A stretch of 64,000 bases of DNA from Plecoglossus altivelis (Eukaryota; Chordata; Actinopteri; Osmeriformes; Plecoglossidae): contig BROE01000002.1 of assembly GCA_036571765.1 (NCBI GenBank), positions 4,609,809-4,673,808 on the forward strand, written 5' to 3'. The position numbers were made by a program, and so were the translations under genes. Of this stretch, positions 11,980 through 24,200 are shown piece after piece. The notes beneath the pieces are model-generated. The model was given only the letters and a program-made list of their open reading frames with translations. It was not told the DNA's origin and ran no database searches. Each line of letters opens with the position of its first letter. Within the stretch, counting starts at the first letter, position 1.

Positions 11980-12330
11980 CTCCAAGTTTTAATTAATTTG
12001 TTTTTTATGATAATATGAAGCCTGAAATATTATCCGTGGCATATTCCATTTAAACAATGACCCCGTGATGTATATCTCTTTCACAAGTCTTTATGTTAAG
12101 ACCAGTTTCCCATGCAATATATGAGCCAGCGTGTGGATCTGTGTGCGTGCATTATGAATATCCATTCATCTCATTCCCATTTTAAACCCACAGTCCTCCA
12201 GATGTATCCACAAATACACTCGAACGCCGCATCGGATGAATAAAATGTATAAATTGCACGTAATTACTTATATTTCACTGCAACTTATAAAATATTCCCA
12301 TCTGCCTTAGACGTCTGTGTGCACGGAACA
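11980..12330. promoter_or_regulatory. Candidate conserved non-coding element
   Basis: Non-repetitive AT-rich stretch with TTAATTAATT, TTATGATAATATG, TGCATTATGAATAT and GTAATTACTTAT motifs of the homeodomain and POU-binding type, and no long open frame. Such blocks are typical of enhancers around neurodevelopmental genes. This is inference from texture only, since conservation cannot be seen in one sequence. Confidence 0.3.
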
Positions 12331-15300
12331 TCAATACTCGGAGTCAGCCAGCAATCATCATTTCAGGGGATATAAACATGGTAGAGCAGGGTGACAGGCC
12401 TCTGGTGTGCTGTTTTGCATTGTTTCTCCATAAGGTTTAATTTTCTTGATACATGATCGTTATTCTTCCCGAAGTTCTCGGAAATGATGACTGTCAAAAA
12501 CCAATCGTTCATTCTCCATTTGCCCTCTAAACGTTCGCGTATCCATCACGACGAGGTGCTAGGAGGCAGAGTGGGCTGTTCCAGGTACTTGGTGGAGTAT
12601 GAAAAGATTGAGCTGAGTCATAACTTGCCGTTAGTTTGGAAAGGGTTCTTATTTTAGAACTTGTGATGGATGAAGTCAAGGTTCTGTCCCAGCTGAACAT
12701 TCCGATTCCTTATGATTCCTATGACGGACTTTTGAGGTAATGACAGCAAACCCCTTGTGCCCTTGTTGATATTCCGTTCACTAGAAGGCATAAACTTCTT
12801 TGACTCTGAAATGTGGATACCCTAATGGAACGCTGCAAAGCCCGTCCGTAGTTTTCCTGCCCCCTTCCGAGCAATCTGATTAAATATAATCTCAGTGTCC
12901 AGACTGGGTAATGATACGAGCTAAATACTGGGGTGAAACGAGTCACCTTCGTCCAATGAACACGACCCTTGCCAAGGGGCGATGATCAGCTGAGAATGTG
13001 TCTAAATCCAAGAATAAGTTGCCGTGCCAAACGGGAACAATTGATTGACCGTTTCCTTCGCCGAAGCCCTTTTATTAAGCCATAGATTGCTGCACCGTCC
13101 TCTTAGCCAAAACCATGGTTGCCGCCGATAAATCCAAACGGGCCGTCAGGGCAACTATTTAGTCATAAATATGCATAGGCGACTCAATTACTCAGCAAGT
13201 CATATTCCCAACGCAGTCCTAGCTGCAGTGTGTTGCGCTCTTTAGCTCCTAGCCAGAAACAAACCTGTTATTTATACGGCTCAGGTGAAGCTGTTTGCAC
13301 CGTGAATGTAACGGTCAGCTGTTTTCCAGTGATTTGTTTTGCGGAGGCCCGCAATGGAACCACGCGTTCGAGATGACAAGTTGTTAAAGCCATTTCGGTG
13401 ATTGAAAATGTGAAAACTGTGAAATAGCCTCTGAAAATACGAAATAAGTTGTTCCCTACAGAGTGACAGTATGGACCTTCCTGTTTAATCAGGTGAAATA
13501 TTGCGCCACTCGTAGCTCCCTCAGAATGTTTATTGAGATATTTATGGGCATACAATTATATGCACACACTCCTTCAGATATAACTTAAGGCTCCTGTCTC
13601 ACTAGACATAATTAACCATATTCAAAGGTTAATAGAGAAGAATAGAATGCTCCGCATTAATTTCCCCACGTTAGCACTCATTTAGCATCCATTGCTAACG
13701 CGTTGAGTCCTGTGGTGGTGGAATGTTAGGATTGGGTATTAACATGCAGCTCTAGTGTCCGCAGTACTTTGATCGCTTGTCCATTCGTAGACGGCTAACA
13801 GAGTCAGGTCTGCGGAGACTGACGCTCACAAATCAAACGAATCAGGATCTCACCTCGCAGCCTTTCCAGTGTAGCCGTCTCTCTTCATTACCCGAGCATG
13901 CAGCATCATCTGCTAACATGACAACCATCCACAGCGAGTCCTTCATCATTAACATTCATAAGACCTACTGTCTAGGTAAGGCCACTCCTACATGTTGTTT
14001 TGATTAAACCAATCTGAAGACAAGCTGCCACAACACTATCTGATCCTTTCTTCGTTGTTTCACCATAGGAAGGTTTTCTGAAGAAAATGGACAACTGCGG
14101 TAATAATATGTTAGGTGTCTTTCATCTGTATTCTGCAACAAATCACAACAGGGAACAGATGTTAAATAGTTCGTGAGAGGAGAGACAGATCACCCATTAC
14201 ACGTTGCCAGACTGAACAAGAACACCGACAGTGTTGCAATTATACTCCAGTATGCGCCTCATATCAGCGGTTAATTAAACTTTTCACAATTATGTCATTT
14301 GCAAACTCTTCCTCAGGGTCAAAGTTGGCACGGTGGCAAGGGGGTTTGAAACTTAAAGACATCATTATCTCGGCTACACTCATAATTATCCTCTTAGGCT
14401 TGTGTGGCTCAGTTTGGACGTAAGGTCAATTACAAATATACTTATTTGCATGGAGGCACACGCAGCAGAATGTGGGTATTCAGCCCAGAGGAGACGGCAG
14501 TATCTAGCAGATAATACAGTCCCCTCTGAGCTTGCTCCTCATGGATCAGTTGCTCTCATGTAGGTGTGTGTGTGTGTGTATGTGTGTGTGTGTGGGGGGG
14601 GGAGCAGGGAGAAAAGGAGGAGATCAATGACCCCCCTCAGTTATCAACCTCAAACTGAATGAGAGTGTTAAGAACTCAAGGCCTGAACTATGATTCCATC
14701 CACAACCCTTCTTGTCGTTAAGGAACCGTGGCTGGAACGGAACGTTCAAAAACGGCGTGTCGTATAAGATTTGGCTACCAACGCTTCTTCAAATGTTCTA
14801 TCAAACAATATCGCTGCATGGGCGAACGTTCTCTCCAGTTCAAGCGTGAGAGCACTCTGAGAGGACATCCCAATCATTCATCGGGTGAGGTAGGGGGGTG
14901 TATCTGTCGACCAAAATAAAAACCCAAGTACCATCTTTAGAGGTGGCATCGTGTATGTTTTCTTTTTTTCTTCCTTTTTTTTAAAAGACATACAGTTCAT
15001 GAATAAGTCATCTGTGCACACGGGCAGCGCACTCACGTCAACACACGAATTGGAGGTAAACAAACCTGCAAACGAGGTCCAACTACTGAGGGATTGTAAC
15101 AGATTGTACATTTCTAGTCTGGCGACTTCACATTTTTTAGGTGATGCTACGCTTTTTTTGTTGTTGATTTTGTTCTGAAGGTCACGTGCTTTGAACATAC
15201 AGAGGAGCAGGACTGAAAATGAGATTCATTAATAATTGTTGTTGCTTCACTCTGAAGCTCCTGGTAATGTTCCTCTGTGGCAAATATGAATATTTTAGCT

Positions 15301-18278
15301 GTGGTGGAAAAGCTTTTAAAGCTTTCATTCATCTAATCTCTCAGATGGATTAAAAGTGATCCTATTCTCCATTTTGTCACCTGGCTTCAAAAAAGGTTTT
15401 GGGGGATAGGCGTTAAAACATATAAATATAGTATTACATGTAGCTGGCAGGCCCTGCAGTACATGGCAAAGAAAATTGGTCTCATGATAAACAGTTGATG
15501 AATAAAAAATCCGCAATGGTTTCCTTAATATCACTGGTGCAATGTAGGGCTGAATGATGAACAAGTGGTAAATTAACAAAAAAGGAAATGTAGATGTTTG
15601 GAAATGAAGTCTGCAACAAGCCAAGATGCTGTGATGGAAAAACAATACATCTGAACGTATTTGTTTCCAGAGAAGCCATAGAAAATCTTCCGCCTGACTT
15701 TTTCATGAATGCAGAACTCAAGCCCGGGACCTTCTGAATGGATTCCACTGTGTCATAATGAAACGCCTCTTTCAGAAGGAGAATTTCTTCTCTCTGTTCA
15801 CTGACAATATTAATTCCTCACTATTCACAATGGTGGCTTTATAGTCCAATTAAGTATATCACATGAAACATCAATTTTTGGCCTTTCTGCCTTGTCTAAG
15901 TGAATTAAAGGGAGTGCAATAAGGGGGTTTGATGAAGCACTAAGAGTTGCTCTTAATGTACCATCGGAAAGGGACCACATAAAGCACTTTTACTAGGGAT
16001 AAAGCCCAACACAAGTGAAAATGCATCCAAACCACCCTCTCTACTAACAAGCCAATCCAATGGGAGAAATAGCCTGGCATATTACATTGGTCGTTGTACT
16101 AAGAGTCACAGAGTAAAAGTTCCTTGGGCAATCCATATTACAATATGGCTGGCTTCAAAGTGGTTATGTGTGTTATGAGAGTGACTGATCTTTTTTTGGA
16201 GGCGTCGGGGACGGAGTGCGGTAAAATGACATCATTGCAAAGGACTGGCGCGGCTCATTAAGCAAGAACTCTCACCACTATAAGTCCTGACTCTCACAGC
16301 CTGCTTAAAACGGATTATCCAATTACTAGTGTTGGCCTGCTTCACTATATTCAACTGAACCTTAGTCGATTCGCTTCAAATTCAGTCCATTTTATCCAGC
16401 ACAAGCTCAGTCTCATTATTTCTTGGGGGGGAGGGGGGGGGGGCGTCCATAAATGCCCCCCCCAAAAAGCTGACATAGAGCTATAAACATGCCATTCACT
16501 CCAAACAATACTCAAAAACAGTAGCTATCAAAAGATGCCGAACTTTTCGCAATCGTCTAGACCAAACAGATTGCTCTTGCCCTGACAAACGCTTTCTGCT
16601 GTGGTAAAATAGCAATAAGGAAGAAATACAGCGAGGATGATCTCCATCAAAACATCCAAACTTTCTGTCCAAGGAACCGAAACTGTGAATAGAAAGGAAA
16701 AGAAAGAAAAGACTCTTTCATTTCACGTTTCACTCTTTTGCCATTCAGCTTTTCAGGTCAGACCGCCTCTGTTCCAATGGACGTTTGTCCATCCAGCACC
16801 TTTAGAAAAAGATCCCTTTGAAAATAACTTTATTCGACTTAAAGTTTTGTAGTCAATGCACTGTTTTGGGTTAGAGTTTTGGCACAATTCAATAGCAAGA
16901 AGAAGAAGTGTGTGTGTGGGGGCTTTAAATTCGCATGTGTTTATCTCCTTGTAAACTTGTTGTGTGTGCAGCCTTTTGTCCGTGTTGGAAGCCAAAAGCT
17001 TTTATGATTGCCAGGACTCCGGCAACAGCCCTGAGAGATAGACTGAAGAGATGCAACCTGTAGTAAAATGACCTCGGAACCTCAGTTTATGAGTCAATGT
17101 CATGGTTTTAGCCAATAAACAGGCAAGATTGACTGGCAGCCACTGAAGACTCATGCTTAAGACCAGTGCGCAAGAGAGATTCGTGCTACACAATACAGTA
17201 CTGTGGTGAACTCCCCAGATTGGCACATCAGAGTTTGATTAGTATGGCACACAGTATACACATTTTCTGTTCATTCATTGACCAAGAAATGTCAGAACTA
17301 ACCTCGTAACGTGGAAGAGAACCCTTTTGCAAATTCATTTCTAAATCCGATTGATACAGGAATCTTTATTCACCACGTTGGAATAAGACCCAAAGGTGGG
17401 TTGTCAAAAATTCACCATTCAACCAGTTTTTTTTTTCCTGGAGAAACTAAACTAGACCTTTCTACTCTACGTATAAAAAATACAGTCATATTGCATTGTC
17501 CATTCTCCATTTATGTGACTTTTGGCCTTGTCGCGCATTTATAGTCCGAGAGCATGCACACAGGGATACAAACCAGATGAACTCTGGCCTGAATATTGGA
17601 TTCTGTGAAATCCTGCAAATCTGTTTCTACTATTGACAGGACATTGATTTCATGTGAATGGATGGCATGTCCACATCTCGAAGGGCGATGATGAGGTACA
17701 GATGATCTTTTCTGCACTTTCGCAAGCGTGTGTGCGTGCGTATGCATGCCCACGCATGGAAACACACACTCGCACTTACAACACATGCTGGCAGGATCAC
17801 ACACACACACACACACACACCAGGGAGCCACTTGATAAGTGTCGCATTGTGGGGCCTGTCCATCACTGTATCATTAATTTAAAATGATACACCTCCTTAA
17901 TGCCTGGTGCGGTGAGGAGAGGCTAGACTTCTAATCTTTCATGTTTCCGCACAGACACACAGCAGACTTAACCTTTGGGTTCTATGACCGGCCAGTATTG
18001 TTATTCCATATCCATTTATTTTGATAGACCTGCATAGCGTGCTTTTGGATGTCCAAGCTGTCAGTTTCTCTTGCAGAGCTCTCTGAAAAGCCTCTCTTGC
18101 AGAGTGCAGGAGACCAAGGATCGGCTGTTTACGAAGCAGTTTGTGACAGTTTGCAACCTCAAACCCCATGCCTTGAAACGCTCATCTGCACACTAACTGG
18201 CACACATACCAAGATGAAGAATAAAGAGATTTAACTGTTAGGCAACAAAAAAAAAGAAAAAGAAAAGAAAGGACTTAC
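12331..18278. other. Upstream non-coding DNA, no gene seen
   Basis: About 6 kb of mostly unique sequence. Simple repeats: GT plus an eight- or nine-base G run at 14563-14604, a G-rich/C-rich pair at 16424-16467 that can fold back on itself, a T run near 17428, and a CA run at 17798-17821. No convincing exon, tRNA, transposase fragment or transposon terminus was found. Open frames up to about 106 codons are compatible with chance. Confidence 0.45.
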
Positions 18279-18341
18279 CTTCCACCGCTGACTTTGAGCT
18301 GTCTTGGGGGATATATGCATTTCAATGGAAGTTCTTTGTAC
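18279..18341 (-). other. Candidate minus-strand exon near the sorcs3 promoter
   Basis: Read on the minus strand, a long pyrimidine tract runs into CTTTCTCACTTCAG (an excellent acceptor), then 63 bases, then AAG followed by GTAAGTCC (an excellent donor). The length is a multiple of three and two of the three frames are open; one reads YKELPLKCIYPPRQLKVSGG. I do not recognise the peptide. The segment lies about 1.1 kb before the sorcs3 start codon and runs away from it. A divergent or antisense non-coding RNA is the simplest idea, as I recall one annotated for human SORCS3. A possible first-exon donor on the same strand (GTAAGT) lies at 19315-19320. A chance pairing of splice-like motifs cannot be excluded. 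Confidence 0.4.
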
Positions 18342-19139
18342 CTGAAGTGAGAAAGAAAAAAAGAGTGAACACCCCCTCCTTAGACACCCATCTTATAATT
18401 ATTATATGGCTGTATTATTTTGTTATTCACTGATGGCTGCTCTGTGAAACACCAAGATTTAAAATTCATCACTGCACACAACTGTTTCGCTAATGTGCAT
18501 GCTGCTCCCCATGTAAGTCATGCATTTAAACGTCGTAGCGTTATTCAAGTTATGAAAATGTTAATATAGCCCATGTAGGTACGTGAGTACGGGCCACGGT
18601 GGTCTCAACCATGGTTTGTATTACAAATCACGTTGGTCCTTTGGTCTTGGGGACAGCCACATATATAATGTGAGCAGATAAGAATCGCATGCAATTTTAT
18701 TTTCTTACGACCGCATACATTCCTGCTGAGGATCCCTTAGGTGGGTCGATTAGTTCACGTGTTTGATTCGTGACATTATGTTTAATTGGATACGTATTTT
18801 TTCTCTCTCCAATTAACAGAGTCACCCTCGAGACCAATGGCACGACACAGGCTAAAGCACTTCAGAGAGTTCATTAAGGATAAGGATTTTGTCTACTGAT
18901 TGGGCAGTTTGCCATTTTGCATGGTTTTACTGTAAATGCATGTTGATCCACTAGCCTAGATATGTTAACGTTTATGATTACAATGTAGGTATCAAGACAT
19001 ATCAATACAATATCGCATGTATTAAAAATGAAAAGCAAGACAAACTCAAACTACAATAAAGATAGTACTCATTTTTGAGGGCATTGTATATTTAAATCGT
19101 TTTTTATCGCAAATTTTTTTTTTAACAACACTCTAAAAA
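18342..19139. other. Sequence upstream of sorcs3, no gene seen
   Basis: AT-rich unique sequence between the candidate minus-strand exon and the presumed sorcs3 promoter. No coding exon recognised. Confidence 0.5.
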
Positions 19140-19425
19140 TACACAACGTTTATAACTGAGGTAAACTGGGAGGCATGAATTCCCCCTATCGTTGCGGCTG
19201 GATTCTACCAGCTCCTCCCACATGCGCGCGGGGGCCTCATTTGATCAAATCCTTCAACTTGGACCACTTCGCCAGATCGCACTTTTTCCAACACAGGCAA
19301 TTGGACGCGCCACAACTTACGAGCTGTTCTACAGCCTCACGTCAACTGCTATAGTATCACAAAAGGAGAGCTGAGAAGAGGTGTAAACCGACTTTCATCC
19401 AGAGCATCTCTCTCATCCACCAGCT
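19140..19425 (+). promoter_or_regulatory. sorcs3: Presumed sorcs3 promoter and 5' untranslated region
   Basis: The composition changes here from AT-rich to CpG-containing, with CATGCGCGCGGGGG near 19220, and this continues into exon 1. An in-frame TAA at 19384-19386 closes the reading frame before the start codon, so coding cannot extend further upstream in this exon. I see no clear TATA box at a sensible distance, and the transcription start cannot be placed from sequence alone. Confidence 0.4.
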
Positions 19426-20187
19426 ATGGAGAGGGGGGTCAGATTTTTCCCGATCTTGCGTAGTGCGTTGTGGTTTCAGCTTTTGATTACGCTTTATTTC
19501 TTTCAAGTCACCAAATCAGAGATAACTTGCAGATCATGTCAACCGGGAGGGAAGTGGCGTGCCCGGGAATTACTGCTGAAAACGAGCTCCCGAGAATTCG
19601 CAACAGGGTTAGGAGACGAAGTTTTGGGAAATGGAGACGGGTCAGGGAGAGGGGTATTGGCCAAGGAAACTCGCCACCTTGACTGCGCAGTTGGGTCCAC
19701 CGAATGCCAATGGAACTACGGTCATTCAAGGCGAAAAAGGAATACTGACAATCTCCGTTCAAACAATACGCTCCGTCTAGGGATGCAGTATGGCAAACGT
19801 GAATTTGAGCAAGACAAAGTTCTAGACAGAAGAAATAACGGTTATCTCAACACTGGTGTCGGAAAGGCTCGTGTGGCTTCCACCCTTGCCACTCGGCGCT
19901 TGCAACGCGTTAGAAGGAGCAGCCCAAGACCTAACCCCGGGGATAAAGTTAAGTTAACCGGCGCACCACACAACCAAGAATCACTGTCTTTGCAAAAGCT
20001 GCATGAGGGAATCACATCACCGGCTAAGCGCAGAGTAACACGGTCCGAATTACGGTGGAGCGGTGAGGAGAGGAGGACAGCTGGCTCAAGGCATGATGAA
20101 CTGAAGCTGACCAGCTCAACCTTCGCCTTGACCGGGGATTCGTCACATAACCAAGCTATGGTGCACTGGTCGGGGCAGAATAGCAGC
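19426..20187 (+). CDS. sorcs3: SorCS receptor exon 1 (signal peptide, propeptide, VPS10 start)
   Basis: First coding exon of a type I VPS10-domain sorting and trafficking receptor. SorCS3 is neuronal and acts at the postsynaptic membrane in mammals. The exon gives 254 residues. The ATG has G at -3 and +4 and follows an in-frame stop 42 bases upstream. Residues 11-30 are hydrophobic (signal peptide), with cleavage likely near TKS/EITC. A long Arg-rich propeptide follows, with furin-type sites RRKR (102-105) and RVRR (161-164). Residues 225-254 (ELKLTSSTFALTGD, then HNQAMVHWSG and NSS) are the strongly conserved entry to the VPS10 beta-propeller. N-glycosylation sequons sit at N113 and N252. 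The exon ends after AGC with donor GTAAGT, phase 0. SEITC after the signal, and the exon 2 sequence, favour SorCS3 over SorCS1. Family assignment is firm. The paralogue is probable, and fish may have a and b copies. Confidence 0.92.
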
Positions 20188-20299
20188 GTAAGTGATTTGT
20201 TTATGTTGACCGTTGTCGTAATTTGACCACCTGCGCAGGCAATAAAATGTTGGCAAACGGCTATCAATTTTGCATTACAGGTTTTGGTCAATAAACTTA

Positions 20300-20338
20300 G
20301 GTGTGTGTGTGTCTGTGTGTGAGTGTGTGAGAGAGAGT
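20300..20338. repeat. GT/GA microsatellite
   Basis: GTGTGTGT with interruptions leads into GAGAGAGA, about 110 bases inside intron 1. Confidence 0.9.
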
Positions 20339-21012
20339 GGTGGAGAGAAAGGGCGAGAGAGCATGTAATGGCGCGCGCCGCGCTGCTAGTGTGGAGCAGG
20401 AATCAATCCGAGGAAGGCAACAGTGCGCGCTCTGTTTAGCCTGCGTAATTGACAGTCTATTTCATATGCATCTGGCATGATGTTAATTGAATCCAGTTGG
20501 CAAATTGTACCTCCTCTTTCGAAGAATTGGCGTAAACAAACATTCTTTGCATATCACATATAAACAAGGATTTGGTGTGGACGTTTAAGAACAAATCTAT
20601 CAGAAGTTTATACATATTGTAGTAAAAGCTTTGGTGAGATAAACCGTCGTCATATTAGTGGCCCGAAAAGTCCAATCCTTTTTATCATGGTTACAATCGC
20701 ATTATATCTGTTTAATGTGGAACTAATGGAAATAAGTGTGAAGTTATCGGGCGGAAGTGAGATCTTGCTGTATTCTCACTCTTCTCGTGGTGCTAAAACA
20801 GTCGCATCTTGTGCAAGACATGCGCTTGACGCTGTCACAGATGAAACTGGCTGTTCTCCATTTTGTAACCTCCTGATATGATCGGCAAAGCCAAACCAAC
20901 ATGTCATCCTTATACATGCATTTCTTGTTTCTCCCACTTCACAATTCCTAATTACTCCCACATCACTAACCCTGACTGTCTTTATGGAGTGCCAAGTCCC
21001 AAGCTTACGTTA
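20339..21012. other. Start of sorcs3 intron 1, nothing recognised
   Basis: Unique sequence. CpG-rich at 20360-20445 (for example GGCGCGCGCCGCGC), probably the downstream edge of the promoter CpG-rich zone. Confidence 0.5.
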
Positions 21013-21240
21013 CCTTAGACCAGGGGTCTCCAATCCTGGTCCTCGAGGGCCGCTGTCCTGAAGGTTTTTGACGTTTCCCTGCTCCAGCACACCTGACTCT
21101 CATAAAAGGTCATTATAAAGCTTCCACGGAGCTTGGTAATGGCTCATTCATTAGAATCACGTGTTCTGGAGCAGGGAAACATCGAAAACCTTGAAGACAG
21201 CGGCCCTCGAGGACCAGGATTGGAGACCCCTGCCTTAGAC
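21013..21240. mobile_element. Non-autonomous hAT-type MITE with target duplication
   Basis: The element spans 21021-21232 (212 bases). It starts CAGGGGTCTCCAATCC and ends with the exact reverse complement of that. The two arms stay complementary for about 80 bases with a few mismatches. It is flanked by an 8-bp direct repeat CCTTAGAC at 21013-21020 and 21233-21240. The CAGGGGT ends plus an 8-bp duplication are the hallmark of the hAT superfamily. There is no room for a transposase, so it moved using an enzyme from elsewhere. Intact ends and a perfect duplication suggest a fairly recent insertion. Confidence 0.95.
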
Positions 21241-24200
21241 GGAACCCTTACACAGAAACCAGCTTCTATGTCTTTAGGTATTTGTGGGTTTGCAAATACG
21301 CTTGTTTCAGAGTTTGACCATACTCACAACCAAGGATATGTCTAAACTCCCTCCCCCTCAAAACTTTCAGACCTATTTTTTTTGTCAACACCATCAAAAC
21401 TATTTTTAGGTCTCCCCCCCCCATCCCTCCCTGAAACTGAACAGTTGCCCATCAACACCAAACTCTGGTGCTGGGCGATATGAATAGACGGCTTTTTAAT
21501 GCGCAACCACAAAACAATTCCCCCTTCCACTGACGTCAGCAACTTTGTAACGAGCAAGAATAGATCCCTCATTAAATATGTAGACGTGTGGTGTTTATAA
21601 ATATATGTACATCTGCTTAAAGAAGCCTCTTCTCCATCGTCAGAGCGGTACTATGAATAAACAGATGTGTCGGTCGTTCAGCGTCGAGCACAAATGGAAG
21701 TGTATGGTTTGGAGCGCTACCATCTACTGTATGTGTGCCTAACCTCTTGGGCACTTGCTCAGCCAGTGTCTTTAACGATCCCATATGTTACAAGGCACAG
21801 CACATCAAGCCAGATTGGAATGGGCCTCGTCACAATGGCCCCAGAGACCGGGGCGTATGATTGGTGTGTAGGATTCCGAAGTGCAAGGGCGGTCGGGCGG
21901 ACGAGGTGGTTGCCTGTTTGGCCGGGGTAGGGGTGGTGTAATGTGTAAGGCTTGCAAACAAATAACTACAGCAGTTAGCAATGTGAAGCGGCTGAAGGTG
22001 AGAAGAACGGTCCTCAGGTTTAAAACGACCAGCATTCTCGGATGTACTAATGTGAGAACAAACCAGCAAGCGTATTTTGAACAACGGCATGTTTTGTTTA
22101 TAATAGATGCGATCAAAAAGGGGTTGGAATATGGATGACATGACTGGATACGGTGCTGTCACATAGCCCTTAACTGTTGAGACTGGAAGCCTACAGGAAA
22201 GGTTAGAGCAGGGTGTGGAATCCTTATTGGCGGCTTGTGACATATTGCTTACTCATGCAGGACACGCAAAACTTGGAGACTGTGTATTTACATTATTGAA
22301 GTGTCAGGCAATTAAGTGGCTCAGGCGTGTCACTCCGTTCAACGTGACCCAGACTGGCGGGTCGTCAATCGCTTTAACAAGTTTACTCCTGAGGGCTGCT
22401 CATTTCAGAAGGATGGAGAACTTCACCATATAGATCATGATCTTCTATACAGATTACGTGACTGAAAATACAAGCGTGGGCGTTTCGTCGGAACTTCATG
22501 ACATAGGTATGGATGACGCTATGGGTTTCCACCTGAAAGTTGACTTCATACTGAATGAGGTTATTCGCCATCTCTGTGCATCGATCAGGTACACGCAGAC
22601 TAGGTATGACTTTGTGAACGTTCGTGACGTGTCCGCATCACGGTCGCAGAAAACCTGGAAAAATAGCCTTGATGACGGCTAGAGAATGACACGGACGCGG
22701 CACAACAGTTAATGTTAAAATGACGATAGTTTTGATGAGATTTTATTCTCAAAATGTCTGCATATTTGCCACAGCTTTTCGGTCGTCTTTTTCCACCGGC
22801 CGTGCACATTTGAACCTGCTTGACGTAGGGTGATAATTGGTCTTTATGTTGAACATCTAAAGCCAACCTTGGCTTTGCCTAGATATTGCAGAGCCAATTC
22901 TTGAGTCTGAAACATCCATTTCACATCCTCCCATTTTTTCGACTCTATAACACATTTCACCAAGTAACGAAGACACAGATGATGAACAGAGGAACAGTGA
23001 CGATCACCCTTAAAAAAATGACATTTTAATCCCCCGAGTGATCAAGGCTTCCGGAAATAACGGCGCACCTCAGAGAGATCCTTTTGTCTCCCTACCAGTG
23101 GAAACGGTCGAGGAAAATCAAACACTTTTGTCGCCAATTAGTGCAGTTGATCACACAAATCTGCTGAAAGTGTTAGCGAGAAACACATTCTCACCAGCTG
23201 CCGTAGCAGACAGTCTGACGCTGAATGCACTGCAGTATGTGTTGATAGATTCTATTTATGGTTCTGTTAAAAAGGAAGTAGAACGTTTACGCTGAAATTA
23301 AGAACCGTTGCACTAGATCGTCTAATCCCTGCCCATGCGTGGGTCTGCGGCCTCAAAATGCACGTCATTTCCTGATTTTCGAACAAGGGGTAAAATGCCA
23401 ACAGGTGTTTGTTATTACTGCGCTGCCGTTAAATGATATGGGTGTGCGACCTGTTCTGAAATCATAGAGGCTGTCTCTGCAAAGCGTATTCTGATGTTGG
23501 CTGTCTGGCGTGGAAACAAGGATGTCAGTTTGGTCTGATGGCGTTGTCAGTCCTCACAAACCCACAAGTGATGAGTGTGAACCACCTGGCGGAGCTGGGG
23601 GAAGGCCGGAGAAGGTCGCTGACTGAACAGTGTTGCGGTAGCGGTTCCACATCTATGGCGTATGTTGACACACTGGAATGTGGAAGTTGTTTTTAAAAAT
23701 ACTTTTTTTTTACACGCGTCAGAAAACTCGTAGCCATCTTGCACCACTGCATCATACATCTCTCGGTGTTACGAACAGACGTTGCCTCAGGAGCGCTTAA
23801 CGGCTCTCCCTGGGTCCAGGTCGACAAACAGGCATAATCAGCAAGTTATCCGATCGTCAACACGCAGAACCACCTCAAACACACCCCAGCGCAGAGCTGC
23901 TCCATTACCCGCCCCGCCGTGAGAGGTTAGTTAACTCCCATCTGGCGTAATTGACCCTCTGCGGGCCCGCGCCGGGCACGGCTGTGATCAAACAGGGAAG
24001 GAGGGGGCGGGGGGGGGGGGGGGAGCGAGGTGGAGGTCTCGCATCGCTACGCAGCGTTTACTGGTCCCTCTCTTTCTCTCTCCACACGCCACCGTCATCT
24101 GCTTGTAAACAAACTCTTCTCCATCCCACTTTCCTCTCTCTCGCTGTCTCTCCTCCTTCCTTAAAACACAGGGAAGGGTTCCCACAGGACATCATCACAA

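Noticed and set aside
19842..20291. 149-codon minus-strand frame
   Set aside because: It is the shadow of sorcs3 exon 1 on the other strand.
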